From Dipodascopsis uninucleata var. uninucleata (taxonomy: Eukaryota; Ascomycota; Lipomycetes; Lipomycetales; Lipomycetaceae), in the NCBI GenBank assembly GCA_030568195.1, contig JAJLTO010000002.1:930001-994000 (forward strand): a DNA stretch of 64,000 nucleotides, written 5' to 3'. The translations under genes and the position numbers were made by a program. Under the pieces are notes generated by a model. It did no database searches. It was not told the origin of the DNA and was given only the letters and a program-made list of their open reading frames with translations. Each line of letters starts with the position of its first letter. Positions within the stretch are counted from its first letter, which is position 1. This document shows, piece by piece, positions 20,166-35,439 of this stretch.

Positions 20166-21834
20166 ATGACGACCACTTCGTCGACGCCCTCGATGTATTT
20201 CGGGGTTCTCGTATTACCAAATCCCGATGTGGACGGAGTTTCTACTTCTGACGACATTCAAGTTGTTCCTGTATGTGACATGTTTCCTGACAGCATGATA
20301 TACCATGCTTAACTTGCACGTGAAAGATATGTCTAGCTAACTTCACTCCTAGGAGAGTATATCTTTCAGAAAAGAATATGACTCTGCAGAAGTCTTGTAT
20401 CAAGCTTCAAAGGACGATGGAACAGATATAACTGGTCTGCTATATGTTCCAGACATAAGCGGCTATCATCAAGACTGCGGTTCAGATTATCTACCAAAGA
20501 ATGTGACCGCCATTTCCTCATTTCCTTCCACTTATTATACAGTTGCGATTGCACCTTTAACGAATGAAACGTGTGCTGAGATCTGGATGGATCAAGCACA
20601 TCATGATGGTGCTATTGACGTAATTTTTTACACCCCGTCGAACTCCAATACAAGTCTCGGTTTATCATGGATAGATGACGTATCAACCACCGGTACTCGA
20701 ACTTATTCTGTTTATCAGATATCTACCTCACTAGGAGAGTATTTAATACAGAAACTCACTTATTACAGTGGAAACATGACAGGTGCGCCTAATGGACTGG
20801 AACTAACCGAGAACTATGACTTCCGCGATTACGTCCGTGTCGCTGTTGAAATTGACACACCTAAAACTTCGGGTCTCCCGGGACTCTGGGTTTTTCTTGT
20901 AATTGCTTTTGGTGTGCTCGTTCTGTCTGGAATAGTTATCTCTTTAGGAGTCCATTTATTACAGTACTTCGCACGTAGAAGTCTTCGTCAGCGAATTAAT
21001 CGGGGAGAAGTGAATTTAGAAGCATTAGGAATCAAGCGCTTAACAGTTCCAAAACATATCTTGGATACGCTACCTGTGAGGACTTATGTTCCTGGAGAGC
21101 AGCATTTCATTTCTCAGCAAAATGCTTCGGTCAATAGATTACAGATGCTGTCTGAGGCTAAGAGCTCGATTACTGTTAGTTCTATACCTAAGATACCAGA
21201 ACGTGCACTTAATGTATCGGAAACACCAACGGGGTACTCGCAACCCACTTGTCCTATATGTTTAGAGGATTTTATTCCAAACATATCTCTTGTTCGTGAA
21301 CTTCCATGTATGCATATCTACCACTTGCACTGTATTGATACATTTTTAGAGCATCAGTCTTCGTTATGCCCTATGTGCAAACAGTCTACACTCCCAAAAG
21401 GCTACTTTCCATCCACAATTCGAATTACAAATGCGACTGTTCGACGCGAGAGGCGATTACGGAATGAGAGAACAGGATTTCAAGGGTTTATTGCTCGTAT
21501 TGAAGCTATGTTCCAAGGGCCGTTTTCAACTCGCCGTCGACATTTTAATAGTTCGGATAGTGAAGGACAGAATCCCAACTTTGGCTCGCCCGAGCAAGAT
21601 GATGGCGCGCGAGAGAGCGAGAACATAGAACTTCTTGAAGTATCTCATGACAGTCAAAATAATAGGAATTCACCTGAAAGACGTACTGTTGCTAATGAAT
21701 CGCTCACTACTATCGTACCCTCCGCCGATGCCAGTCCGCCTCGCGGGCACTCAACAACTGTTACATTTACTGAAGAAGAACATGAAAGTCAACTTCGAAA
21801 GATTTTACATATCATGTTTCCTTACCTATATTGA
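20166..21834 (+). CDS. PA-TM-RING E3 ubiquitin ligase
   Basis: Two exons, 20166-20270 and 20353-21834, give 528 residues. The intron has a GTATGT donor, a CTAAC branch and TAG acceptor, and its phase is 0. The lumenal part resembles a protease-associated domain (GLLYVPDISG, VAIAPLTNETCAEIWMDQA) with several N-glycosylation sequons. One transmembrane helix lies at about 212-238 (LWVFLVIAFGVLVLSGIVI). A RING-H2 finger at about 336-380 has CPICLEDF, a Cys-x-His pair, HCIDTF and CPMC. Family members act in endosomes or vacuole and other endomembranes. A signal peptide is expected but not seen in the predicted N-terminus (MTTTSSTPSMYFGVLVLP), so the true start may lie in an upstream exon; the 5' end is the least certain part. 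Confidence 0.82.
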
Positions 21835-22202
21835 GATTTTGTGAGTAATTTTCCCTTGCATTTACGGTTGGAAATCTAGTGTCATCTTTAATGTTTCTTT
21901 TGTTCCGGTTTTCATCTGCTTTGTTTCTTGGACCCGGGTTGGCAACGTCTTTTTCTATGATCTTTTGTACGGGAGTTTTCTTTCAGTTACGATCTGATTT
22001 TGTACTGTCCAGTTTTAATGATAATAGTAATAATATTTTCTTGTTTTTAATAAAAATTTCTTTTATTAATATTTTTAATTATTGGGTCACAATCAAGTTT
22101 TGTATTCAGCTCCTACCATCGTAACAGTTTTTTCTCTAAAATTGAGATTTTTATTGCTCCCAATGTCGTTCAAGACATTTATCCTTGCCATATATTGCGC
22201 GA
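21835..22202. other. Intergenic spacer
   Basis: AT-rich same-strand spacer between the PA-TM-RING gene and BCD1. Nothing recognisable is present. Confidence 0.5.
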
Positions 22203-23126
22203 ATGTCCGATCCAATAACTAATGTGTCACAGGCAGAATTCAACTGTGAAGGTACAGATAAAGAAGAGTTCAATAGACCACTTCAACAAAACTGTTCAGT
22301 ATGCTTTCGTTCGAATCCGAATTACAAATGTCCGGCGTGCTATATTAGATACTGTTCGGTGGCTTGCTTCTGTTGCCACAAATCACGAACTGGCTGTAAA
22401 GGAATGTCAGACGTTCGAGATGTTGTCTTGAAGTATATCCCTAGAAAGGATCTTACCGGAGATAAATCCAATATTCGTAGGGGGCAGAGTGAAAGTCGCG
22501 AAGAAAGTGTGGGAAACGAATCTGAAATTGAAAATGAAATGAATAAACGAATCAAGTTAAACGATAGAGACTATAACTTTCTTAGCACACTTGAAAGAAG
22601 AATTGGAGTAAGAAAAAATGAAGGAGCTGAGCTTCTCAGAGCAGCTTCAAAAGCTCGAGCAAAGCACTACCGTGAAGTTCGTGTTAGGGGGTCTCGGGGA
22701 CGTAGTAGTCGGGGACGACACGCGAACCAACGTGGTCGAGAGCAAGATGATGATCAACGCACTGGCGATACAACAAGCGAGAAATCTACGGTAACAGAAC
22801 CAAAAACCGATAATAAAACTGTCCGCGCGGAAAGAACACTATTTAGAGAAGAGCAATTGGCGAATTTTAGCTCAGAAGATAGCTCATTCTTAGACTCGGA
22901 CGAGTCAGATTCTAACTCAGATTCAGAGAAACATCCAAGTATCTTACAGACCTACAAATGTAGCAACAATGACTTGGGACTTTTGCCTGGAGAAAAGAAA
23001 GATAAGTATATTTCTCATGAAGCCAGAAATGCGGAAAATATCGACACTGATGAGGATGATGATGTTGATGGTGATATGCCACCAGAAGAAACTAGTTCTA
23101 AGCTAGTATCCTATGGTACTAGGTAG
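22203..23126 (+). CDS. BCD1: HIT zinc-finger box C/D snoRNP assembly factor Bcd1
   Basis: A single exon of 307 residues. Bcd1 (ZNHIT6) is a nuclear factor needed for box C/D snoRNA accumulation. The N-terminal zf-HIT domain supplies Cys31, Cys34, Cys43, Cys46, Cys51, Cys55, His59 and Cys65 in the usual spacing, ending in CHKSRTGCKG as in the Bcd1 branch. A second family block is RDYNFLSTLERRIG, followed by a basic RG-rich stretch (RVRGSRGRSSRGRHA) and an acidic C-terminus. The ATG at 22203 is the first in frame; the frame extends upstream only through non-ATG codons. Other zf-HIT proteins are possible, but the downstream DYNFL block favours Bcd1. Confidence 0.85.
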   Translation: MSDPITNVSQAEFNCEGTDKEEFNRPLQQNCSVCFRSNPNYKCPACYIRYCSVACFCCHKSRTGCKGMSDVRDVVLKYIPRKDLTGDKSNIRRGQSESREESVGNESEIENEMNKRIKLNDRDYNFLSTLERRIGVRKNEGAELLRAASKARAKHYREVRVRGSRGRSSRGRHANQRGREQDDDQRTGDTTSEKSTVTEPKTDNKTVRAERTLFREEQLANFSSEDSSFLDSDESDSNSDSEKHPSILQTYKCSNNDLGLLPGEKKDKYISHEARNAENIDTDEDDDVDGDMPPEETSSKLVSYGTR

Positions 23127-23488
23127 CTATTATAATAATATATATAGATGCTCAAGAACATATATAGTGTTTCCTTGGCCATTACATTACAATTAAAATC
23201 GTTGCTTTATTTTGGAAGTATTGATATGTTTATTATTATTAATTCTGTTGAATTAGCGTTCAAAAAATGTAAATTAATGTACAACACACAAGCTCTAAAG
23301 TGATGGATGACGACGACGCTCTCCGTTTTCTCTATTTGGTCCAGATGAAAGAGAGAGCGAACAATGTGCAATAATAACAAATCTCTCATAGTCACTGTAC
23401 ATTTATCAAAAATACCAAATCATCTAGTTTCAGAACAGTCTACCAGTAAATGTATCCAAATGAAAACTATATGCTAGAAATGCCTGAT
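23127..23488. other. Convergent intergenic region
   Basis: 3' flanks of BCD1 and VPS11, AT-rich, without visible features. Confidence 0.6.
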
Positions 23489-26400
23489 TTATTGAACCAG
23501 AAAATCAACCTGTTCCATTACTCCTCGACCAAAGAAATCACTGATTAGCTTGAACTTGTCATCGGCTTCTTCCAAAGTAGCCTTAAATAAATCATGACGA
23601 TCAGCCATATCATCTTGTGCACGTCTAATCGCTCGAATAGTAGCATTATTTGGTGCACATTGTGGGCATTCTGAATTTTCATTAACTTCATTTAGACAAC
23701 GTCTGTGATATGAATGTCTACACATGAAATGAACAGTTGGTAAATCCAAGGCAGCACCACAACTAGAACATCGAGTGGCCTGGAAAACACGCGGTTCATT
23801 TTCCAACTCGTGAATCTCATCCTGCTTAGATTTTGTTTCCTGTCTATATGACTCAGTCAAGCGCCTATTAGTTTCAATTTCCCGCTTCTCGCGCTCTATG
23901 ATCTCAGTCAAATAGCCTTTCACAACACCAACAGTGGCAACGGCATTCACGCTCAAAGCTTGTATAACTTGTAAAGGTGCCATTAATCTATCTTGTTCAA
24001 TCTTCTTCAAAACAGCCTGGAGTTCATCTGACGCAAGTTCCAAAACCTCTGGAGAAGACGTAAAATATGACAATGCAAGAAGATATAGAACTGGTTCTAG
24101 TTCTCCATACTTGTGGAGTGTGTCAATTGCACCCAAAGTGTCTCCCACAGAGACACAGGAGCGAAAAATATCAATATACAAACTTTCCCGTTCCCTTACC
24201 AGGATACGACCATCTTTGTATGAATACAAGTGTGAAAGTAAAAGCACAGTAGAAGGATCAATAGGTGCCTTAAACCCAGTTACCATGTCCTTGCATTTGT
24301 CTTCCCAGGACCGTTTTTCTAATTCAGTAGAACAATTTTCTGCTTGCTGCAAATACATCTCGAAAAGAGTTGAGTACATATCTATTTGGTCGCTTTCCTT
24401 ACCACCAACTATTGAGTGATAAGAAATACATGCTTCCAAGAACACAATAAGTTCCATAGGATGATCTACGAACATGGCGAAAACAGTTCGTGGCTTTGGT
24501 GGCTTGTAATCAAGTCCTGCCTCAGTTTGAACGGTGGATAATCCTGTCTCACCAGTTTCAGTCGACTCAGATTCAACAGGAGTGCTGGAGGTCACACCAA
24601 AACCAGAACCAACAACACGACTTGCAATGGTACTCATAATATTATGCTGTGATTCAGCAGCTGACATTATGGATGGAGGTCTGCTTCCCGTCATATACGG
24701 AATCAAATTTTTATATGTAGACAATCCCGAAATTGGAGATGCAGGTCGCTGAATATCTTTAGTAGATTGTTGATCTGGCATAATCTCCATTCCAGAACCA
24801 GGAGCATTCAACGTAACCTTTTGAGGAACATACTTATGAGTAAAATAATCTATAAAGAGCTCCGTAGTTTCTCTTGGAAGGTTATCCAACAAAAGCCGGC
24901 CGTATCTAGTCAGATTGTAGTACATCTCTTCGGGACTTAAGCTCCGCATAAAGCGCAGACCAGCCTTGTAATCACCCAAATCTTGCAGGTTAATATCAAC
25001 AACTAGGTCAGTCTGACCATGTTTCTCAGATAAATATGCAGCTTGTTGAAAATATCCACCTTGACGACACATTTGAATAGCAGTGTCAAGATCAAATTTG
25101 ATATTCTCTCCTTCAGATTTGATAAAAAGTTCTAGTTTTTCTGTATCCTTCAATTTTGCATAACAGTTGAGTAACAGAGTGGTATGATCTGCCGTAGCCA
25201 TACGGCGCTCGTGAAGCTCTTCTAAATAGGCTGTTAAGTTATATATCCTCTGAGAGTCGAGATACTTTCGGATAACCTGACTAGCATCGCCACCTTCAAT
25301 AGCACGCAAATACTGTTGCATTGCATCATCATATTCCCCCTTGTCGTATAAATAGTCACCAAACTTTTTATGAATCGACAACATACGTTTGCTATCAGCA
25401 GATGCATTAGCGGCAAGTGACAAAGCCAAACTGTAAAGGTTTCTTTGATACATTATTTCCAGTTTTTCTTGAAGCTCTCGCTCTTGATGGCGATACAATT
25501 GCCCATCACCCCCAAGAACATATAACTCATCCCACTCACTAAAAATAGTCTTGACTCCGTCAACAAATTGTCCACTATATGCTATCAGTTTGTTCTCTAT
25601 GTCTAAAATAGTAAACTTAGTCGTATCAAATGGATTTTCACTTGACTGAATCGTATTGACAAATCTTCGAAGTGTAGACTGTACTTCAATATCAGATGGA
25701 GAAGCGGTAGGAGAAATAAGGGCGATATACGACTTGAAAACGAATATACTTGTCTTGGGACCTTCGTATATATAACTGGGTCCTCTTCCGCTAGGGGAAT
25801 AAAACGAAATAGCATCGTCTCGAGCTACAACGACTTCCTGAGTGCTTTTCTTACCCGTCATACATCCTATATTGCAACCTTTATCTTCAATCATACGAGC
25901 GGATTGTCCCTGATATTTACCAGTTGTAAATACAGTCATCAATTTTGATTTGGTAGATATAAATAAAAGATTTGCTTTCGGTGACTCGCAAAATTCGAGA
26001 CCTGTAATCGGTTCATTATTTTCGAAAACAATCTTTTGTTTGATTCCCTTGTCATGAACGAAATCGCCTCTGATAAGAACAACCACACCACTCACCAAAC
26101 CAATAGCGACAGCTGAAAGGTCTTCCATGACAGCAAATACGGTAATCTAAAATAGGATAAGAAGATATCAGCCCACAGCTTGTCTTCTAATGCGAACTTT
26201 GTAACAGCTCTACTTACTATCGATAACTTTTTCATATGAACAGTAACGGAGGCATTACACAAAGGACCATTGCTTTTCTTATCTGGCTTATCCAAAGACC
26301 ATAGCTTTAGGACTGGCTCGACTTTCGCAGATTCCTATACAAAGCTAAATCAGTCATCATGTATGCAAAAAGTAAGAAGTATATCTTTTTCTTATAAAAA

Positions 26401-26806
26401 CCTACCGCCACAGTTAAAAGATATGGAAGACCATCTATCTGGTTCATAAATGTAATAGTTGCCTGTTCAGCAGCAACAAAGGCCACTTGAAGCTTTAGAG
26501 ATTTCGAAACAATCTTTACAGTACCGGTAGATGTTCCCAAGTACAAAGAACCCGACCCTGCACATACAGCAGTTACATTTGGGTCCTAATAATCCGAATA
26601 TTAGCACATCCACATTATATTCTTCAGAGAAAATAACTCTAAGCCTTACAGAGTATAAAGGGCCATCCTCATCACCAACTGAAGGATCCCGGATAGGTAG
26701 TACGTCGAAGAAGGTGAACTGTCTCCACTAAAGGCCGGCATTAGTTAGCATACAAAATTGTGCGAACACAGAAAAAGAACTTATCTCATACCGCTGCCTG
26801 CATCAT
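23489..26806 (-). CDS. VPS11: Vps11/Pep5, HOPS and CORVET core subunit
   Basis: Five exons on the minus strand, 26792-26806, 26650-26727, 26406-26585, 26218-26334 and 23489-26146, give 1015 residues (yeast Pep5 has 1029). Vps11 is a core subunit of the HOPS and CORVET tethering complexes at vacuole and endosome. The N-terminal beta-propeller begins WRQFTFFDV and contains SLYLGTSTGTVKI, KLWSLDKPDKKSNGPLC and AVAIGLVSGVVVLIRGDF. A clathrin-repeat-like solenoid follows, then a C-terminal RING-H2 finger at about 920-960 (CSSCG, CRHSYHRRC, CPQC). All four introns are phase 0 with consensus donors. The first exon encodes only MMQAA, and its intron carries a CTAAC branch. The gene is divergent from SmF. 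Confidence 0.93.
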
Positions 26807-27273
26807 TGTAAAGATATTCTTGTCTATTATTTGCGAAGAGCGGATAGATTTGAGTGTCCTGACCACAGCATCAGTAATATACTAGACCCAAGTTCGTATT
26901 TGCTCTCGCAACCCTTCCTAGAAATTCAACTTTGATAATTACTGAAATTTCTAGAATCACAGAGTGACCTCAATACAATAATGAGATTTCACTATAGAGC
27001 AGAATAATTTGCTAGTCGTATCTTCTTAACTGTGTCAGTCTTCCTTCTGATTGTCAACTAAATAGAGAGGTGCAGCATTCGCTTTACACCAAAGATGGGC
27101 AATCGGATCACATTTTGTGAGTTTGTGAATATTGTGACCTAAGTGCTACACCAAAATCTTCATTTAACAGAGAAACAAATCAAATAAATTTAATGAACTG
27201 TTTTACTTTTTCTAGAAGCCACAATAGAGACTCAAGTCAGTTAAATCCATCGAATAGTAATTTTATTTTCTAG
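26807..27273. promoter_or_regulatory. Divergent VPS11/SmF promoter
   Basis: AT-rich 467-bp region between two head-to-head genes. No strong motif stands out. Confidence 0.5.
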
Positions 27274-27718
27274 ATGTCTGGTGTATGTTAATCTTACTAC
27301 TATAGTGGTGTTAGGTGCTTTGATAGTGGAAATATGATATTTAAAAAGAGAATTGCTTACTGACGAAATTTCTGATTCATTGAATGTAGTTTGCTCCTAT
27401 CAATCCAAAACCATTTCTACAGGACCTTACAGGAAAGGATGTTGTAGTCCGCCTGAAATGGGGTCGGACAGAATATAGAGGAACATTGATCTCGGTCGAT
27501 TCATATATGAATATGCAGCTTGACAACACAATCGAGTTTGTTGACGGCGAGGACAAAGGAACTCTGGGAGAGGTCATGATTAGGTACGACAAATCTACTA
27601 TCTGTGATCTACTAATGTTGTTCACAAAAATGCTAATAGAAATATCGGGTCTAGATGTAACAATGTACTTTGGGTGAGCGCCGCCGATGTCAAAAAAGAA
27701 GAAATGGAAGAAGACTAG
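27274..27718 (+). CDS. SMX3: Spliceosomal Sm protein F
   Basis: Three exons, 27274-27282, 27390-27583 and 27655-27718, give 88 residues. SmF is one of seven Sm proteins forming the ring on U1, U2, U4 and U5 snRNAs. Sm1 reads [19 protein letters not shown] with [13 protein letters not shown], and Sm2 reads [20 protein letters not shown] precedes them as in other SmF proteins. The first exon codes only Met-Ser-Gly, so it was placed by its GTATGT donor and phase rather than by homology. The last exon is certain because it completes MIRCNNVL, and the C-terminus is Glu/Lys-rich. The gene is short enough to be missed by single-frame gene finding. Confidence 0.88.
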
Positions 27719-28011
27719 CTTAGCTCAATCATAGCCTAATAGCATCGACAGCACTTATTACAACTATTTTTCGGAAAATGGGAAGGCAGCAAAAGGAATA
27801 GTCTCGAATACGTGTTATATGTATAGTACTATCTTATTTTCGTTACGGATGAACTTGTAAAACAGTCTATAAATGGTGTATTAAATAGCGTATCAAAATG
27901 CAAATGTTGGACGGTTAGATAACAGATACAGAAACGAATGCATATACATGTATATGCGTATATATATGCAGGCATTGAACTAAACTTGTTTACATTTCCG
28001 ATATACGTGCT

Positions 28012-30908
28012 CTATTTTACATTTAATATACTAGAAGCAGGCGTTATTCTTGACATATCAAACTCCGTTGTAATCATGCCCGCTAAGATTTCCATGGAAT
28101 TATTAGCTTGTACTCTGACAAGAGGATCAGTATCTGTAGCTTTTGAATATCTCAGCTGTCGTGTTATTTGTTTTGCAAAGTCTACAGGAATCTCATGTAG
28201 TCCTGAAACGCCTTTTAGCAATGAACCAACAATTACAACAGCGGCCCGCCGAAGAGGTGCTTTATCATCACCAGTCTCAAAGGTTAAAACACCTAACGCA
28301 CACGATATACAATCTTCTACCCATATTTCAATTCCCCGGGGATTTACTTCGCATGCCATTCCTATTATACTTAAAGCAGAAGATCTTATTCGCCAGTCAA
28401 GTTGCTTGTTTGAGGCCGTTTGAAGCATAGGAACTATAATAGTACGAGAATTTTCACCGTTAAGAGCTTCACCAAGTCTCTGTACTGTGCGCAAGAGCGC
28501 CTCTCCCACTCGCAACTGCTGGTCAATCCTGGATTGTGAGTGATTAGTGTACTCTTCAATCAGCATCCTGACAATACGAATACCATGCAAATCAGTTAGT
28601 GCTTGAAGGCCTTTGATACTATTCAAATAAATGAAAGAGTCTTCATCATTCAAAGTGGCCAAATACACTTGCAGTACTGTATCTACATCGATAATATTAT
28701 CCCTGTTGAGAATCAGCGTCCTGAGAATATGTAGACCATGTGCACGTATAGGAATTAACTCATCTTGTAAGTTCATTAATGCTTCTCTGTATTGTTGTTT
28801 CGAGGAATCAATTTCCTTCGTCTGTCCTGGAATTGATTCGTTGGAGCTAAATGAATGTGACAAAAGCATAGACAACGTCCTTGAGGAAGAAGCTACGCTT
28901 TCAGGGCCATTATTTGATATATAGTCTAATAGTGGTATAAAAGACGAAATTATCTTTTGGTCATCTGAATTTAGCTCTCTTTCGGACTCCTCTATGTGTG
29001 AGCCAGAAATGATCGCATTTAAAAGAGAGAGTGCTATAGTAACTGACTCAGCATTGGTAGAAGCTTCCTCCTCGTCTGATTCCTCGTCGTCGGAGTCGGG
29101 CACACCGTCAAACTCTTTAGAATTGACAATATTTCCAATCTCTGATTTAATAGATACCTTCTCTTGTGGTTTTTCTACAAAATCGCGTAAAGATCCCACA
29201 TATTCCTGTAAAATATTTGATACAAGTGAAATAACCTCTGATGTTGACCGTATAATCTGGCTTTTATACTTCTCTAGAATATTCTCCAACAGTCTTAGAT
29301 CCATAAAAACTTCAAATGGATCGACGTCATCCTCTTTCCTTCTAGCAAGCCAGCGACGCATAGAATTTAAGAATATTGTTCTCTTCACAGTATCAGCTGT
29401 CTCATCAATGAGACCTAATAAGAGGTCAAGTCTCTGCTCCAAATTTTCAAGTCCCTGTAGACCTGCTTTTGCAAAAATCTGCCTTGCAGTCTCCTCATAG
29501 GTAGCTTTCCGATGCACAAGAGCAACATCACCACTATCACCATGGCCAAATGTCCATTCATCCTCTCCATCATACAATATGTTCATTATAATTTTCTCTA
29601 ACTTCCCTACGGCTCCACTAGTGTTGATATTAACAAGGATCAAAGTCCGAACTTGTTCTGGCGATTTCTTGGTCCTGCTTTGAAAACAAAGTAACCCCCA
29701 TAAACGTAGTAAGACCGGGTCTAGTAGAGCATCCACGAATTCAGGAGATGTACCGTGAACAAGTTGAGTGACTCTGTTCAAATCTCTACTCAACCTCTTA
29801 CCTGAAACAATAATGTCAGAGGTGCAGCTCTCGGTTTCTACAGCAGTTATGCAAAATGATTGCCAGAGCTCTTTGAAAATAAAATCTTCAATGACTTTCG
29901 GTTTTGCTCTGTATATAGCGGCAATAATATTGCAAGTCGCAGACATCATGAGTTGCTTACTATTGTCGTCGACTATTTCGAGAAGTTGTCGACAAACTTC
30001 GCCGTAGTATCGCATACCATTGACATTCTTTGGCACACTACAAAGAAGCCTTGCAGCACGGTCAAGCTTTTCTACTGACACATTTTCGTCTTCTCTCAGT
30101 CCGCCGATGAATTCTATTAGAGAGAAAACCCCATCCTTGGTCCTTGTTAATGGAACCATTGCAAGTGTCCTCGTTAGCACCTGAAGATACCACGCTGGAG
30201 TGGATTTTGAAATTAGAGTAGATACTACTGCTAAAAGAGTATACGTATCGAGTCTGCAATGATAAGTTAAATAATGCTACATTATGGAATTACAATAGAA
30301 AAGCCGACATACCTATTAACGAATATTGTGAATCTGTTCTCAAAATTAGTGTCAGTATGGTCAGGATTAAAAGCAAGTTCTGCTAGTCCCGACAGTATAT
30401 CGGAGCTATACTGTCCCATAAGAATCACATCTGATACATCTGAATTAGACTCTACGATATCTAGAAGCAGATTTATTATTTCCTCCAATATTGCAGTTGA
30501 CTTAGAACGAATCAGCCGTATTTTACTCGCGTGTCTCATTCTCTTCTCTAGTGATAATCCCACACCTGGCGAGAGGTTTGGATAGATACATTGCACGTCT
30601 ATGAAGTCCAGTAATGCATTGAGAGTCTTCATATCACTCACAGCAACTGAGAAAAGATCTGGATATCTTTCGTGATCATCCTTAGAAGCCTGATTAATGG
30701 ATTTTAAGAGATGAATTAGATAGTATGGAAGAAATTGGCTGGTGTCCTTCACCTCGATTTGCGACAGTTCAAGCACAGTCTGCTGCCTTATGTAACTTTC
30801 AAACTCTTTAAGGTATTCTGACTCATTCCTGGACTTGTCGATAGTTACAGCATAAGACAGAATTTTGGAAACTTCGTCAAAATATCGTTCAATAGCTCTC
30901 GGAGCCAT
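28012..30908 (-). CDS. RTP1: Rtp1/Tango6-type HEAT-repeat protein
   Basis: Two exons, 30313-30908 and 28012-30253, give 945 residues. Rtp1 is a cytoplasmic HEAT-repeat protein needed for nuclear import of RNA polymerase II; metazoan Tango6 is related. The conserved C-terminal blocks are FIYLNSIKGLQALTDLHG, the EEYTNHSQSRIDQQLRVGEA stretch and ALLRTVQRLGEAL, followed by another helical repeat region with WRIRSSALSIIGMACEV. The intron (GTATGT donor, TGCAG acceptor) joins at phase 2 to restore FVNRLDTYTLL. An acidic loop lies near the middle (DSDDEESDEEEAS). The start is the ATG at 30908. The family call rests on the C-terminal repeats; the rest is only generally HEAT-like. Confidence 0.85.
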
Positions 30909-31288
30909 TACCACTTGTAGACTTATTTGGTACTATTAAGCTCGATTGTCTATGGATACCGGCTCCAGTTTACGTATTGTTGCCTCGTATTGATCTTCAC
31001 CTTGATATTGTAGAGCATGAAGATATCTAGTGTCAAACATATGTACAAAACCGACTAGTTATCTTATTTTACCAAATCAGATGAAAATCTCAGACGAGAG
31101 CTCTTATAAAATACTTTTATGTCAATCAATTATTTTTTAGTTTGTGCTTTGGGAAGTTCTAATATTTTTTTATGAATTTTTTTTTTCACTCTTCCAGCGA
31201 CGTAAATATTCATTAGGTTACTCGCCATCTTTGTACATTTATCTCTCTTATTGTGCAATAATTTCATACAATCAGGGAAATATTAATA
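30909..31288. promoter_or_regulatory. Divergent RTP1/PRP43 promoter
   Basis: A 380-bp AT-rich region with long T tracts, between two head-to-head genes. No specific site is recognised. Confidence 0.5.
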
Positions 31289-33758
<2,470 letters not shown>

Positions 33759-34026
33759 GAGAATAGTATAAAGAACTTCTCTTGATATTTTGAGTGCATG
33801 ATTTGTATTGTAGATTAGACTAAACAATTTTCTATTAAAAATATGAATATTTACGTTTTCAGTATTCGGTGGTCTAGGGTACTTTTGTAAATCTTTCTAT
33901 ATCTGAAAGCCATTCTCGAGTAGTAAATATGTATATTTTCATATCAAGGCAATCTAGCTTGTTAAGAAAAGATACGGGGCCAGTTTTCAAGGTACTCAAA
34001 AGAGTGACACCAGATTGAAGACAAAC

Positions 34027-35332
34027 ATGTCACTCCCCGGATTGGCAAGGGATGATATTAAGTGCTGGGTTTGCCTAGGCACCCCGGATGATCTACCGCC
34101 TAACGGATCAGATTACAACTGGAGAAGACCTTGTACATGCACGCTGGTAGCGCACGAAGCATGTTTATTGGATTGGATATCAGTGGAGAATGATGAAAAA
34201 CCATGCCCTCAATGTGGTCGAATGATACGGGCTGAAGGTAGTAAAAATCCAATATTGAAAATCCGAAACCAAGTTCAACAGTTCGTACTGTTCAATGCTC
34301 GCACATTATTTCGACTGAAGCTGTACCTCGACTATGGGATGATTTTCTATGGAACGCTATATATGTATGGAAGTAGGGCCATTCTGGCAATGTGTTCTAG
34401 AAGACAGGCGCTTATGCTACTTACGGTTCCTAATGTCGCTTCCGGTACCATGACTGCAGCAGTTGCTGTTCAAGTTTTAAGTAAGACGAGGTTTTTAGTT
34501 TTTCAATTGTTTTTATGGGATTCTAACTTATTTCTGGTACAAACAGGACGATTTGTCGGAATACCAGCTATTCCAATATATTTAATTCTTTCGAGAGCAG
34601 AATCTGCCAGATTTAGGGGCTTTTTTAGGATTTCATGCCTCCTCTTTGCTGACATCCGAAATGGCATGAAATTTGGAACTATGGATTCTACGTTCATGCT
34701 GTTGCCAGTATTATGGGAACTTCATTCAGCAGCTTCAGCTTATCTGATAAAACCTTTACAAGCTAAGTTTGATCTTGAGGCTCAAGCTGGTACTAGTCGC
34801 GATATTGAAGGCATCAATGCCAACCGTAATAACAATATTAACAACAATAATCGAGAGATCGAAGATATTAATAATATCGGACAGCAAAATCGTATAAACG
34901 AGCATATCCCCGTGAATAATATGAATAACGATTTAGAAATTGAGCAGCGCGATGCTGTGGCAATTGGAATTAATGATGGAGAGTTTGTCATGATGGTTGG
35001 AAACCGAGACGTTACTTTCGATGTTGTGGGAGCCCTGCTACTTCCCTGGTTGAGCTCTTTCACGACTGCGGCAATAGAAAGATTGATCCCCGCGTTTAGA
35101 AGATATATTCCTGATAAATTCACTCGAAGTGTTTTAGGAGGATGTCTCGTGGTCCTAGTTAAGGTATGTCGTCCAATAATATGAAAACTTGTAAATGTTG
35201 TATCTAACTGGTTTCTAGGATATTTTCAATATATATTGCTCATATTTAAAGGCTCGACGCAGTCCGCGAAGGCGTCGAATTAAAAATGCGGACGGATCTG
35301 ATAGTATTGATTCCATACTCAAGTCAACATAA
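34027..35332 (+). CDS. RING-CH (MARCH5-like) membrane E3 ligase
   Basis: Two exons, 34027-35163 and 35219-35332, give 416 residues. The N-terminal RING-CH finger has Cys13, Cys16, Cys36, Cys38, His43, Cys46, Cys60 and Cys63, the C4HC3 order of MARCH ligases. Several hydrophobic segments follow, including FYGTLYMYGSRAILAM and GIPAIPIYLIL, whose arrangement resembles MARCH5/MITOL of the mitochondrial outer membrane. An Asn-rich loop interrupts the membrane part at about 262-310. The small last exon adds a basic tail (KARRSPRRRRIKN). The intron has a GTATGT donor and a CTAAC branch and joins at phase 0. The MARCH5 comparison is from memory of the family, so the organelle assignment is tentative. 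Confidence 0.85.
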
Positions 35333-35439
35333 CTCCGAAAATCACAGAAAAAATTTTTTAAAAAAAACTGCTTCTACCAATATAAAGAATTCACCAGTTT
35401 CAATCTCTTTCGAGCCTTGGTTCCTCTAGACCTACACCA

